A stretch of DNA of 32,589 bases. Source: Liberiplasma sp046541015. Its GTDB lineage: Bacteria > Bacillota_I > Bacilli_A > Izemoplasmatales > Izemoplasmataceae. Positions within the stretch are counted from its first letter, which is position 1, and every line of letters starts with the position of its first letter. The stretch spans positions 1-32,589 of the forward strand of contig JBKHEA010000017.1 of NCBI GenBank assembly GCA_046541015.1, read 5' to 3'. The notes under the pieces were generated by a model. It was not told where the DNA came from. It searched no databases and saw nothing but the letters and a program-made list of their open reading frames with translations. Positions 8,629-16,652 of this stretch are shown piece after piece. The position numbers were made by a program, and so were the translations under genes.

Positions 8629-9492
8629 ATGAAAAAAATTCTACTATTATTGCCACTACTATTCTTACTAACTGGGTGTACGAGACTCTTTGGTGACCGC
8701 TTAGATACGCCTAGTAATATCCGTTATAATAGCGAATATTTAATATGGGATAGTATTGATGAGGCAGATTATTATTTAATCTTAATTGATGAAGAAACCT
8801 ATGTGTCATTTGAAAACCGCTTTTCAACGTTTAATCTTAAAAGCGGGCAATATCGTGTTCGCATTCAAGCATCAAGTGGCGATAAAACATCTCGCTTTTC
8901 AGATAGTTTTGATTTAAACCTTACTAGAATATATGATCATCCTAAAAATGTCATCTATGCTAATTACACCCTTAGTTTTGATCATGTTAACCCAAGTGAA
9001 GGTTACATTATTGAATTCTTACATCAAGTCTTAGATGACCGCATCATCATTTATGATGCGTGTACAACCGATCGCTGTGAGGTTCAAATTAATACGATTG
9101 ATTCGCTAGAACCTAACCGTATCTATGAAATGCGTATAGCCGCAGCCTATCAATCTGAAAGTGAAGCGTCTTTATTAAATTATGATTATGCAACAAGTTT
9201 ATTTACTGATCCGATTAAAATTCATACGTATTATGATACCTTAAAAGTTTATAACCAAACGGTTGACTTAATCACCTTAAATGACCTCACCATTTTACTA
9301 GATGAACCCTTTAACATAAGAGATGTCTTTTATTTAGATCAAGCAATCCAGTCAAGCGATTTTTCCATTGAAGATAATACACTCATTATTTCAAATGAAT
9401 TTATAGAAACCTTAAATGTTGGCTTAAACCGAGTCACGCTGATTACAAATATTGGTCGCATTGATTTAAACTTATATAAATTAGAATCATAA
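8629..9492 (+). CDS. Ig-like / Fn3-like lipoprotein, paralog of the one at 6117
   Basis: I chose the ATG at 8629 rather than the in-frame GTG at 8620, because the GTG lies inside the ribosome site AGGTGAGG (8618-8625). The protein then starts MKKILLLLPLLFLLTGC with an ideal lipobox (LTGC, Cys17). Two Fn3-like domains follow (NIRYNSEYLIWDS; then KNVIYANYTLSFDHV), with a C-terminal X2-like Ig domain holding DFSIEDNTLIISNEFI. Domain order matches the lipoprotein at 6117, so this is a local gene duplication. The second Fn3-like domain carries a two-cysteine insertion (YDACTTDRCEV) missing in the paralog, which could form a disulfide. Function unknown; surface binding is likely. Confidence 0.75.
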   Translation: MKKILLLLPLLFLLTGCTRLFGDRLDTPSNIRYNSEYLIWDSIDEADYYLILIDEETYVSFENRFSTFNLKSGQYRVRIQASSGDKTSRFSDSFDLNLTRIYDHPKNVIYANYTLSFDHVNPSEGYIIEFLHQVLDDRIIIYDACTTDRCEVQINTIDSLEPNRIYEMRIAAAYQSESEASLLNYDYATSLFTDPIKIHTYYDTLKVYNQTVDLITLNDLTILLDEPFNIRDVFYLDQAIQSSDFSIEDNTLIISNEFIETLNVGLNRVTLITNIGRIDLNLYKLES

Positions 9493-9494
9493 AA

Positions 9495-9526
9495 AAAGCC
9501 GTTAATCCTTGATTAACGGCTTTATT
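9495..9526. terminator. Bidirectional terminator between convergent genes
   Basis: AAAGCCGTTAATC (9495-9507) pairs perfectly with GATTAACGGCTTT (9511-9523) around a 3-nt loop, with A-rich and T-rich flanks. It covers the stop codon of the minus-strand VanZ-like gene. Confidence 0.9.
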
Positions 9527-9951
9527 AATTGATACATAGTAATCCCTAAAATACTTCCAAGGGTGTCAATCATGACATCGCTAACTTCCCCACTTCTACC
9601 TGGAATAAAGGTTTGATGAAATTCATCACTCATCGCATAAAGTACGCAAATGGCTAAGGCAACTAAAAAATCTTTAGGTTTTATGGTATTAATTACGAGT
9701 GCATTAACTGTAAAAAAGCCTAAAAGGGCATAAATGGTTAGATGGGCTAGTTTTCTTATTAATAGATGCAAGGTATCATTTGGTGAAATATTAAAAAAAT
9801 TAGTAAAAATACTTAATACACTTTCACTTAGTTCACTTGAACGTGATGCTTCTTGGTTTGAAACACTAAATATAAGTAGCATGATTGAAAACACAAAGCC
9901 CCATTTAGAGGCTTTATGCATGGTCGATAAGAAGTTTTTTTGCGTTTTCAT
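9502..9951 (-). CDS. VanZ-like membrane protein
   Basis: A 149-residue protein with about four membrane segments and the VanZ-family signatures FSVSNQ, RKLAHLTIYALLGF and SDEFHQTFIPGRSGEVSDVMID. VanZ of enterococci raises teicoplanin resistance; most members have no proven role. The start is uncertain. The ATG at 9951 gives a 38-base overlap with the upstream gene, while an ATG at 9921 gives an 8-base overlap (ATGCATAA), the usual coupled arrangement, and removes ten polar residues. Neither has a clear Shine-Dalgarno. It is the second gene of an operon with the PHP phosphatase. Confidence 0.8.
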   Translation of the reverse strand: MKTQKNFLSTMHKASKWGFVFSIMLLIFSVSNQEASRSSELSESVLSIFTNFFNISPNDTLHLLIRKLAHLTIYALLGFFTVNALVINTIKPKDFLVALAICVLYAMSDEFHQTFIPGRSGEVSDVMIDTLGSILGITMYQLIKPLIKD

Positions 9952-10603
9952 AAAATAACTTATGGGCAGTTATATCATCTTTTTTCTTAATCACTACTTT
10001 TTTAGCTTTAGCCATGACATCAACGTTAAATGCATTATGGGCATCGCTTGCGATAAAATCAATCAGGTCATCTTTTAATAGTCTATGCGCTATTTTTTGC
10101 GCTTCTTTACTGCCTTGTTTAACTAAATGTGGCGCAGAAACTTGAAAATAAACCCCTTGTTTTTTAAGTCTTACTAAATCTAAATAAGTGGTATAAAAAT
10201 AACGTTCTGGGTGGGCTATAATGACTTTATAGCCTTTGATTTTTAATTCATAAACAATATCTTCAATGTCAACTTTTCTCATGCCAAAGTCAATCAATAC
10301 AAAGGATGAATCATGCATGAGTGGACTCATTTCAATGATTGATTCTAATGCTTTGTCTTGATCAATTTCACTGCCTAAATATAAGTTAATCGGTATGTCT
10401 TTTGCGGCTTCTTTTAAATGATCAAATGCTTTTTGTAAAATCAGTTTATCATTTAAAAAACCCCTTCTTGGTGCAACGTGCGACGTTAAAAAAACATCGG
10501 TAACCCCGTTTAACGCAAATCCTTTTAACATGGCTAAACTTTCTTCTAAATCCTTTGCCCCATCATCTAGCCCTGGAAGGACATGTGTATGAATATCTAT
10601 CAT
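9914..10603 (-). CDS. CpsB/YwqE-type tyrosine-protein phosphatase (PHP fold)
   Basis: The start MIDIHTHVLPGLDDGAKDLEESL is the hallmark of the CpsB/YwqE manganese-dependent phosphatases, with metal ligands H5 and H7. HPERYF (about 143) and SDAHN (about 193) supply later ligands. In the known family these enzymes dephosphorylate a bacterial tyrosine kinase (BY-kinase) that controls polysaccharide export. No kinase or capsule gene lies in this window, so the partner is elsewhere or the substrate differs. GAGG and other purines precede the ATG, and a good promoter lies just upstream. Confidence 0.88.
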   Translation of the reverse strand: MIDIHTHVLPGLDDGAKDLEESLAMLKGFALNGVTDVFLTSHVAPRRGFLNDKLILQKAFDHLKEAAKDIPINLYLGSEIDQDKALESIIEMSPLMHDSSFVLIDFGMRKVDIEDIVYELKIKGYKVIIAHPERYFYTTYLDLVRLKKQGVYFQVSAPHLVKQGSKEAQKIAHRLLKDDLIDFIASDAHNAFNVDVMAKAKKVVIKKKDDITAHKLFYENAKKLLIDHA

Positions 10604-10628
10604 TTCCTCGCCCCCTAATTCATAAGAT

Positions 10629-10655
10629 ATTATACCACAGTCTTTAGATATTCAA
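10629..10655 (-). promoter_or_regulatory. Sigma-A-like promoter for the CpsB-like gene
   Basis: On the minus strand TTGAAT (10650-10655) and TATAAT (10629-10634) are separated by 15 bases. The -10 is about 26 bases before the ATG. Confidence 0.6.
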
Positions 10656-10732
10656 ACAAAAAGCATTTTATCAGTGCACAAATCTAAGAAAAATTAGTCA
10701 TGTATGCTATCCTAAACTTAGGAGTGATTGCC

Positions 10733-11206
10733 TTGAAAAAAATAATTATAGTCATAACATTTTTAATGGTTTTAATAACCCTAAGTGCTTGTGATGCTTT
10801 TGACCGTGATGATTTTGCAAGGGTAGGGGATACGCGCGCTAATGGCCAAATATCATTCACCGTTGAAACGATTTATCTTGAAGATGATTCGTTTGGTGAT
10901 TTAGAAGAAGATGAAACCTTTTTAGCTATTGAAATCACGGTTCAAAATATCGGAACTGTGATTACAAGAGAGATTTCATTAGATGATGATTTTATCTTAG
11001 CTAATGGAACAAATTACCCTTTAATTGATACCATCGAATCTACGGATACGCTTGAAGGTCGCTTAGAAGTGGGCGAGCGTAAAACTGCCATTCTCATCTA
11101 TAAAGTACCGCTTGATTTTGAAGCATTGACGTTTACGTTTAATACACCGATGCAAGCCGATGGGATATTTATCTATGAGTTACTTAAAAACGACCTAGAA
11201 TCATAA
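10733..11206 (+). CDS. DUF4352-domain lipoprotein
   Basis: I chose the TTG at 10733 over the upstream ATG at 10700. GGAGTGAT (10721-10728) sits just before it, and the start puts the lipobox cysteine at position 20 (LSAC), as in most lipoproteins here. The mature part (about 30-150) fits DUF4352, an Ig-like secreted domain: EDETFLAIEITVQN, later LEGRLEVGERKTAILIYKVP. Such domains occur in surface proteins, often in pairs with membrane proteins; their ligand is unknown. It is a single-gene unit ended by the terminator at 11210-11243. Confidence 0.75.
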   Translation: MKKIIIVITFLMVLITLSACDAFDRDDFARVGDTRANGQISFTVETIYLEDDSFGDLEEDETFLAIEITVQNIGTVITREISLDDDFILANGTNYPLIDTIESTDTLEGRLEVGERKTAILIYKVPLDFEALTFTFNTPMQADGIFIYELLKNDLES

Positions 11207-11209
11207 ATA

Positions 11210-11243
11210 AAAAGCTGAAAATCATTGATTTTCAGCTTTTTTG
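11210..11243. terminator. Bidirectional terminator
   Basis: A 14-bp stem (11210-11223 with 11227-11240, core AAGCTGAAAATC) with a 3-base loop and A/T flanks. It serves the plus-strand DUF4352 gene and the convergent thermonuclease operon. Confidence 0.92.
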
Positions 11244-11244
11244 T

Positions 11245-12276
11245 TTACCATTTTGAGTAATCTGGTTCATCAGATTCATAGTCCCAGTAATAATCGAGTA
11301 AATCTGAATGCATCCCTAAAGATTCATTAATCGCAAGCGTTTCAGCTTGATACATCCATTCAGTATAGGTTAACCCATCATACATCGTAACGCTAGTTTC
11401 ACCTGCGCCAAACAGATATTTCACTTCACCAAGACCTTGGCGGACAACCATATAATTCAGTAAGAAGTAATCGTCTTCATTTGGTAATTTAATCCAAATC
11501 CAAGCTAATAAGCGTCCGTAATTACCTGTTAGATAATCCCCTGGGTCAGTTTGTAAGATAATGCTTTCGGCATCATTTAGTAAATCACAAGTATAAATTG
11601 AAGCGGGTTTTCCCCACTCTTCTTCACCACCACTAAAGGTTTCAGGGGTGTCAAAATTTAAGAATCTTGTTGATGGGGTGTTATTCGTAATTTTACTTGA
11701 AATACTACTTGGGTAAGAGAATATTGCCGTATCACCATCAATACAGGTAAAGTCTCCATCAGCATAAAATGCGCCACCACCACCTCTATAACGGTCACCA
11801 TCGGTTTTAAATAAGTCCATTGATAAGAAGCTTTCATCAAATAAAGGACCGTCATATTCTAAATCAAGGGGTGAAAAATAAACCGTATCATCAGGCGTTT
11901 CTTCATCAAGCTCATCATCATTTGTTTCACCTTCTGTTAATCTTAAGGTAAAACTTGCGGTTAAATCTAAATGACTGACATTAATTGTATGTTCCCCAAC
12001 TTCTGAAAGTACGCTTTCATTAGTTATCATATCAAGGGTTAAGGCAGTTGAACTTTCTTCATCGTTACTATACCCAATAACAACGGTAACATCACTAGGG
12101 TCAAATGAACCAACTTCATAGCCACTTTTTAAATCGGATAAATCAAAATATAAATACTCTGCGCTTTCTTCATTAATAGATGGATCTAAAGTATCTAAAT
12201 CAAGATCTAAACTTTCGCAACTGATTAAGGTTAAAGTAATTAATAAACTGATTAGGATTGTTAGTATTTTTTTCAT
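11245..12276 (-). CDS. Lipid-anchored thermonuclease (SNase family)
   Basis: A lipoprotein (Cys20, lipobox LISC) with an N-terminal Ig-like domain (about 40-115), an acidic linker, and a staphylococcal-nuclease domain at about 170-290. The catalytic set is intact by motif: DGDT at 180-183 (D182 as D21 of S. aureus nuclease), R204, D209 and E212 in RFLNFDTPET (as R35, D40, E43) and R255 in NYGRLLAWI (as R87). The expected activity is calcium-dependent cleavage of DNA and RNA outside the cell. An insertion around 187-203 lengthens the loop before R204. It is the last gene of the pcp operon, starting 3 bases after the endonuclease I stop. The Ig-like part resembles the small lipoprotein at 15268. 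Confidence 0.88.
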   Translation of the reverse strand: MKKILTILISLLITLTLISCESLDLDLDTLDPSINEESAEYLYFDLSDLKSGYEVGSFDPSDVTVVIGYSNDEESSTALTLDMITNESVLSEVGEHTINVSHLDLTASFTLRLTEGETNDDELDEETPDDTVYFSPLDLEYDGPLFDESFLSMDLFKTDGDRYRGGGGAFYADGDFTCIDGDTAIFSYPSSISSKITNNTPSTRFLNFDTPETFSGGEEEWGKPASIYTCDLLNDAESIILQTDPGDYLTGNYGRLLAWIWIKLPNEDDYFLLNYMVVRQGLGEVKYLFGAGETSVTMYDGLTYTEWMYQAETLAINESLGMHSDLLDYYWDYESDEPDYSKW

Positions 12277-12279
12277 CGT

Positions 12280-14517
12280 TTACTCCCAGTCTAAAATATC
12301 TGGATGATTCCAGTATATTAATTCAATTAAGTGCGGATAATCCACAAATGGATTGCGGTTATCTTGATAACTATAAATAATATCATTGCGGTGTTCTTCA
12401 AATGATGTCACTTCATACATAAAGTGCCACATAAGGAGTGTATCTAAATGGCCCATTTCATAAGTACTTGGATTAGAATTCACTAACTCTAAATGATCAT
12501 ACATGACCATCATATAAAATAAGGCGCGTGCTACATAACCGCGTGCGACTGCTTCATCTGGATAATAACCACTTGAAGTGTTTGAAGAAGAAAAGTATTT
12601 GTTCCCTCGACTTGAGTTTTCACTTGGGTTTGTAGGGGCTAAGTTATGTAGATCACTTGCAACATTTGCACTACCATTACTTGCACTTGAACCAAGTAAA
12701 GATTGTGGCCAAATGTGTTCACGGTTCCAAGTACTCCCTGCATCCCAGTCTCCATTAATACTTGTTTGACGGTAAAGTAAAATTAAATTATTAGGATTAT
12801 TTGGATCTTGATCTGTTTCATCTAAGATATAACGGGCATCCCCATAAGTAACGCCATTAAAGCCATCATTTAAAATATTATGTAAAGCAATGAGTAAGGC
12901 TTCACCATATAAGCCCATCGCATCGGCATAATAGCTTGATAAAGTTAACTCTAAAAGTGTTGCATCTTTTAAAACGACTTTCGTTACTTCATAGGTATAG
13001 CTTTCATCCTCGCTTGAAGCAATGTACGTAACGGTATATTCACCAATTACGCTTGTATTAACACTACCTTCAACTTCACAGCTTAATGATTCATTGGTTT
13101 CAATCAGTGTTGCTTCACAAGGGTATTCAATGACTTCATCCCCTAAAGAATAATGATATACAGTATCTGGGTGAAGGTCAAAATCAACTTCACTTGGGTC
13201 AGTTGGATCAACAATTTCACTATAAACTGCGCGTAAACTAATATCACTTGTTAAGGTAAATGTATAATTGGGTACATCCGTAAAGACAGTATCATCACTT
13301 AAATCAAGCCAATATTCAAACGTATACCCTTGAATTACTGGGGCAACAATCGTGACTTCATCGTCTTCATAATAAGGTGCATCACTTGTTAGATGGACAT
13401 TGGCACTGATATTAGCATCTAAGCTAACACTCACTTCTTCTTTGTCTGGATCACTTGGATCACTTGGGTCACTCGGATCGCTTGGATCAGTTGGGTCTTG
13501 ACCATTAATAGATTGATAAGTAATTGTAAAATCATCAATATTTACACGTTCACTATTATTACTTGCGATACGCACGTTTAATGGTGTTGAGGGATCCATT
13601 TCAAGGGATTCATAAACAGAAGTAAAATCTATGGTATATTCAATCCATTCATCTGCAGTATAGCTGTCAATTGCGGTATAGTTTTCCCCGTCACTTGAAA
13701 CTAACACTTCAAATGTAGAGGCATCATCACTTAAGAAACGTCCTGCATAAAAAGAGACAGTTTCAATATAAGTGAATGAAAAATCTGGCTCAAAAAAGCC
13801 GTTTCTCATACGTAAAGCCCACTCACCATTTTTTTGGTCATTTTCTAATGAACCAATTAAAGTATCATCTAAAATATAATCTAACTCATCAAAGGTAACA
13901 GTGTCTATTGCATAACCAGGTTTTAAATCTTCTTCAAAATCTAGCGTGATGGTGCTTTCAGTTAATGCACTACTATAGCGTGCTTCTAGCGTTAAATCGT
14001 TATTAATGGTGAAGGTATAAACAAGGTCACTACTTACTAATGTTTCTTCTTCATACCAGCCATCAAAATTATAGTTTTCTAATGCCTCAGCTGTAACGGT
14101 TACTTCATCACCACTCAATAACGTTTCTTCATCTTTTGTAAGCACTGCGGCTTCTTGATTACTCGTTAAGGTTAAATTTACTGGTGACTCCGTTTCAATT
14201 TCATGGTAAATCGCTTTTAAGGTTATTTCATTTTTAACACTAAACGTATAGGCTTGATCATTAGACATAATAAGGTTTAATTCTTTATTAAGCCAATAAA
14301 CAAAGCGGTACCCTGTAACATCAGGTGCTGTTACAGTAACTTCATCCCCAATTTCAATCGCTTCATCTGAATGCGTGGTTGTAAGGGTTGGTGTCACATC
14401 TTCAAGATTACTTTCTAAAGTAACCATAGGCTCTATATCAGGTTCTTCTGGATTATTACAAGCGCTAAGGGTAAAGATCGCAATCAATAAGGTTAAAACT
14501 AAAAATAATTTTTTCAT
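12280..14517 (-). CDS. Lipid-anchored endonuclease I with InlB-like repeats
   Basis: Signal MKKLFLVLTLLIAIFTLSAC gives a lipoprotein (Cys20). Two InlB-like repeats (about 30-100 and 103-175) are followed by a galactose-binding-like beta-sandwich (185-335), an Asp/Pro/Ser linker of DPS repeats, a third InlB-like repeat (360-435), an Ig-like domain (445-520) and the nuclease (about 525-743). Catalytic motif WNREHIWPQS has H601 as the predicted general base and E600 as metal ligand; DLHNL follows. The nuclease domain is close to that at 3107 (shared NGFxGxTYGDxRYILDExDQDPNN pattern), so these are recent paralogs, one released and one anchored. Shine-Dalgarno AGGAGA precedes the ATG. It lies between pcp and the thermonuclease with gaps of 9 and 3 bases. 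Confidence 0.9.
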   Translation of the reverse strand: MKKLFLVLTLLIAIFTLSACNNPEEPDIEPMVTLESNLEDVTPTLTTTHSDEAIEIGDEVTVTAPDVTGYRFVYWLNKELNLIMSNDQAYTFSVKNEITLKAIYHEIETESPVNLTLTSNQEAAVLTKDEETLLSGDEVTVTAEALENYNFDGWYEEETLVSSDLVYTFTINNDLTLEARYSSALTESTITLDFEEDLKPGYAIDTVTFDELDYILDDTLIGSLENDQKNGEWALRMRNGFFEPDFSFTYIETVSFYAGRFLSDDASTFEVLVSSDGENYTAIDSYTADEWIEYTIDFTSVYESLEMDPSTPLNVRIASNNSERVNIDDFTITYQSINGQDPTDPSDPSDPSDPSDPDKEEVSVSLDANISANVHLTSDAPYYEDDEVTIVAPVIQGYTFEYWLDLSDDTVFTDVPNYTFTLTSDISLRAVYSEIVDPTDPSEVDFDLHPDTVYHYSLGDEVIEYPCEATLIETNESLSCEVEGSVNTSVIGEYTVTYIASSEDESYTYEVTKVVLKDATLLELTLSSYYADAMGLYGEALLIALHNILNDGFNGVTYGDARYILDETDQDPNNPNNLILLYRQTSINGDWDAGSTWNREHIWPQSLLGSSASNGSANVASDLHNLAPTNPSENSSRGNKYFSSSNTSSGYYPDEAVARGYVARALFYMMVMYDHLELVNSNPSTYEMGHLDTLLMWHFMYEVTSFEEHRNDIIYSYQDNRNPFVDYPHLIELIYWNHPDILDWE
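13448..13495 (-). repeat. 9-bp tandem repeat encoding a Pro-Ser-Asp linker
   Basis: Five to six imperfect copies of GGATCACTT (read on the plus strand) encode repeated DPS/DPT tripeptides between the beta-sandwich and the third InlB-like repeat of the anchored nuclease. The copy number may vary by slippage without breaking frame. Confidence 0.85.
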
Positions 14518-14526
14518 AAAGCTCTC

Positions 14527-15147
14527 CTATCGTATACTGTGTGGGTTTAATAAATCATCTAATATAAGCATTACCGCATCAATTAGTGTAGTTAAACTCA
14601 TCGATGGCATTGCTAATTTATTAGTGACTTGATGCGTTAAATAAGGAACATGAACAAAATCACAAAGTGTCTTTGCGTTTATTTCTTTTAAATAATCAAG
14701 CGTGCGATACATCAAATCATTACAAACATACGTGCCTGCAGAATTAGAAATCGCAATCGGAACGCCTTGATTAATTGCTTTAAGCGCAATACGCTCAAAA
14801 GGAAAATTCGCAAAAATCCCATCAGGTCCATCTTTTTTGATGATTTGTTCTTTTAAGGTTAAACCGTTATTATCTGGGCTTGCTGAATCATTAACATTAA
14901 TTGCAATACGTTCTAAATTAACATGACTTCTACCAGCCGCAAGGCCAAACATCAAAATTAACACAGGGTCATGTTTTAAAATATAAGGCTTTAATGTATT
15001 AAACGCTTCTTCATAAACGACCGGTAAAATGACTTTTACTAAGTTATACCCAAATAAATTATCAGGTAAGGCATCAAGCAGAGTCATTGTTGGATTTTCT
15101 AGGTCATTTCCAAAGGGTTCAAATGCGGTTAATATGATTTTTTTCAT
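14527..15147 (-). CDS. pcp: Pyroglutamyl-peptidase I (pyrrolidone-carboxylate peptidase)
   Basis: A cytosolic C15-family cysteine peptidase that removes N-terminal pyroglutamate from peptides (EC 3.4.19.3). The opening TAFEPFGNDLENPT is diagnostic. The catalytic triad is visible as E79 (in HVNLERIAIN), C142 (in NSAGTYVCND) and H166 (in DFVHVPYLT). The length of 206 residues is normal. A strong promoter (15173-15200) and the site AAGGAGTG (15153-15160) precede it. It is the first gene of an operon with two nuclease lipoproteins, which fits a nutrient-scavenging role alongside DNA degradation, though the link is inferred from position only. Confidence 0.95.
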   Translation of the reverse strand: MKKIILTAFEPFGNDLENPTMTLLDALPDNLFGYNLVKVILPVVYEEAFNTLKPYILKHDPVLILMFGLAAGRSHVNLERIAINVNDSASPDNNGLTLKEQIIKKDGPDGIFANFPFERIALKAINQGVPIAISNSAGTYVCNDLMYRTLDYLKEINAKTLCDFVHVPYLTHQVTNKLAMPSMSLTTLIDAVMLILDDLLNPHSIR

Positions 15148-15172
15148 AAAAGCACTCCTTCATTAACACTCT

Positions 15173-15200
15173 ATTATACATGCTTTTTAAAAAAGTTCAA
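15173..15200 (-). promoter_or_regulatory. Sigma-A promoter of the pcp-nuclease operon
   Basis: On the minus strand TTGAAC (15195-15200), a 16-base spacer and TATAAT (15173-15178), 25 bases before the pcp ATG. It probably drives pcp, the anchored endonuclease I and the thermonuclease. Confidence 0.8.
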
Positions 15201-15245
15201 AGATTAAATCTAGGTACAATCTATATAAAAGTGTTATTTATCAGT

Positions 15246-15251
15246 TATAAT
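15246..15251 (+). promoter_or_regulatory. -10 element for the small lipoprotein gene
   Basis: TATAAT 16 bases before the ATG at 15268, with ribosome site TAGGTGAT just downstream. No convincing -35 is seen. It is divergent from the pcp promoter. Confidence 0.5.
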
Positions 15252-15267
15252 AAGATTAGGTGATATC

Positions 15268-15615
15268 ATGAAAAAACTATTCCTAGTAAGTATAGCGTTT
15301 TTACTAACCCTTTCATTAGCAGCTTGTGATTTACTTTATGTCGCAGTTCGAAAGGATATAAAATCAATTTCGGTTGATGAAAATCAGCTAGATGATTTTT
15401 ATTATCTGGATGATTTTGAACTATCAGACATTATGCTCTCGCTTCATTTAAAGGACGGGTCAAAAGAAACCATACAACTTACAATGGCTATGGTTCATGA
15501 AGAGGATCAATTCTTGCTTGATACCTTTGGAACCCATACTATCCGTATTGAATTTAGAGGACTGCATACTTTTTTTAGACTTACTTTATATGAACGGATT
15601 GCGTTAAGCACTTAA
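15268..15615 (+). CDS. Small lipoprotein with one bacterial Ig-like domain
   Basis: A 115-residue protein with signal MKKLFLVSIAFLLTLSLAAC (Cys20). The rest (about 32-110) resembles a group-3 bacterial Ig-like domain: an acidic Y/F-rich start, DFELSDIMLSLHLKDGS in the middle, and FGTHTIRIEF near the end. The same pattern occurs at the N-terminus of the thermonuclease lipoprotein (FDPSDVTVVIGYS, VGEHTINVS), so the two probably share ancestry. It has no catalytic part and could be a stand-alone surface module. Divergent from pcp. Confidence 0.65.
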   Translation: MKKLFLVSIAFLLTLSLAACDLLYVAVRKDIKSISVDENQLDDFYYLDDFELSDIMLSLHLKDGSKETIQLTMAMVHEEDQFLLDTFGTHTIRIEFRGLHTFFRLTLYERIALST

Positions 15616-15863
15616 ACTTGTGTTTATAAGGTTTAGCTTATAAAAAATATACTTAGAGCTATTTAATCTTTATCTTAGGCAGTTTACTAACTTAGTGAAT
15701 CTATAAAAGTTACCATGCTGATACTTTATTTTACTCTTTTTATAGGCACTAGAATAAATCTAATGCTTACTTAAAAATCATGGGTCAACGAAACAGTTCT
15801 AAACTATTGAGATCTTAAAGTCTCATGCTTAAGATATAAAACAAATGATAACTTACTTATGAA
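15616..15863. other. Intergenic stretch with no gene seen
   Basis: About 250 bases of AT-rich sequence between the small lipoprotein and the terminator of the protease gene. No reading frame with a ribosome site is visible. A weak hairpin (TGAGA/TCTCA near 15808-15827) is the only structure noticed. No terminator follows the lipoprotein gene directly. Confidence 0.5.
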
Positions 15864-15893
15864 AAAAATCCTTCTTGATTGAAGGATTTTTAA
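15864..15893 (-). terminator. Rho-independent terminator of the protease gene
   Basis: AAAAATCCTTC (15864-15874) pairs with GAAGGATTTTT (15881-15891). On the minus strand it is followed by a run of T, and it overlaps the stop codon of the protease gene. Confidence 0.85.
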
Positions 15894-16636
15894 GTTTCAG
15901 GCAGTAAATCTTCTTCTGTTAAAAATTCATGAATTTTATCTAAAGGGATGGCTAACCCTTCAATACTTGAAGGATTCCCCCATGTATTAATCCCAAGTAA
16001 AGCGCCATCAATATCAGTTAAAGCACCCCCGCTATTGCCTGAATAAATCATCGCAGAATGATAAATCACTGGAAATTCAGCTTGTTCAATTTCTGTATAA
16101 CGAATAAACTCACCATAAGTGACTACACTATCAATCCCACTAGGATTGCCAACACTTAAAACCAGTTCACCACGAATAATTGGATCATTTAAACGGGCAT
16201 AAATATCAACAGGCGTAATTGAAAAATCATGTCTTAAAAAACGAATGACTGCTAAATCAAGGTCTTCATCAGTCGCAATAACGTAAGCATTCACTTTGTC
16301 TTCTTCATCTTCATGATCTAAAATATAAACACTTAAGTCTGCGTTTTCACATTCTTTTGAATTAATTACATGAAAATTGGTTAAAGCATAATAATAATTA
16401 TCATCTACCCTATAAACAATCCCACTACCTTTAGACTCAAAGCTACAACTTGAAGATTCATAAATATAGTGTGGCGTGACTTCAAGAAATACGCCAACAT
16501 TAGAACTTCTTATGATATCTCTACTAGACATAAGTTTACTTTGAAGCTTACTTTCAGGCATAGGAATTAAATATTCACAGCCTAAAAGACTAACACTTAA
16601 AAGACTTAAAAGGATGAGGGTTATCATTTTTTTCAA
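15890..16636 (-). CDS. HtrA/DegP-like trypsin-fold serine protease lipoprotein without PDZ domain
   Basis: I chose the TTG at 16636. It follows a GAGTGAT ribosome site, avoids overlap with the upstream gene, and places the lipobox cysteine at position 20 (LLGC). The catalytic triad of the S1C family is visible: H89 (TNFHVI), D127 (DLDLAVI) and S202 (SGNSGGAL). The glycine loop NPSG at 164-167 is also typical. No PDZ domain follows, since the protein ends about 45 residues after the catalytic serine. Expected role: cell-surface protein quality control or processing of exported proteins. Two cysteines (C64, C96) could form a disulfide. It lies 16 bases downstream of the third endonuclease I gene. 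Confidence 0.88.
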   Translation of the reverse strand: MKKMITLILLSLLSVSLLGCEYLIPMPESKLQSKLMSSRDIIRSSNVGVFLEVTPHYIYESSSCSFESKGSGIVYRVDDNYYYALTNFHVINSKECENADLSVYILDHEDEEDKVNAYVIATDEDLDLAVIRFLRHDFSITPVDIYARLNDPIIRGELVLSVGNPSGIDSVVTYGEFIRYTEIEQAEFPVIYHSAMIYSGNSGGALTDIDGALLGINTWGNPSSIEGLAIPLDKIHEFLTEEDLLPET

Positions 16637-16652
16637 AGCTATCACTCTTTTC

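Noticed and set aside
9734..9958. Plus-strand reading frame inside the VanZ-like gene
   Set aside because: It lies opposite a well supported family member, has no ribosome site, and is a shadow of that gene.
13448..13495. Short tandem repeat resembling a CRISPR or satellite array
   Set aside because: The 9-bp period is in frame and encodes a Pro-Ser-Asp linker in the nuclease lipoprotein; there are no spacers.
15616..15863. Hidden small gene or RNA in the longest gap
   Set aside because: No ribosome site with a frame, and no promoter plus terminator pair pointing the same way, could be found.
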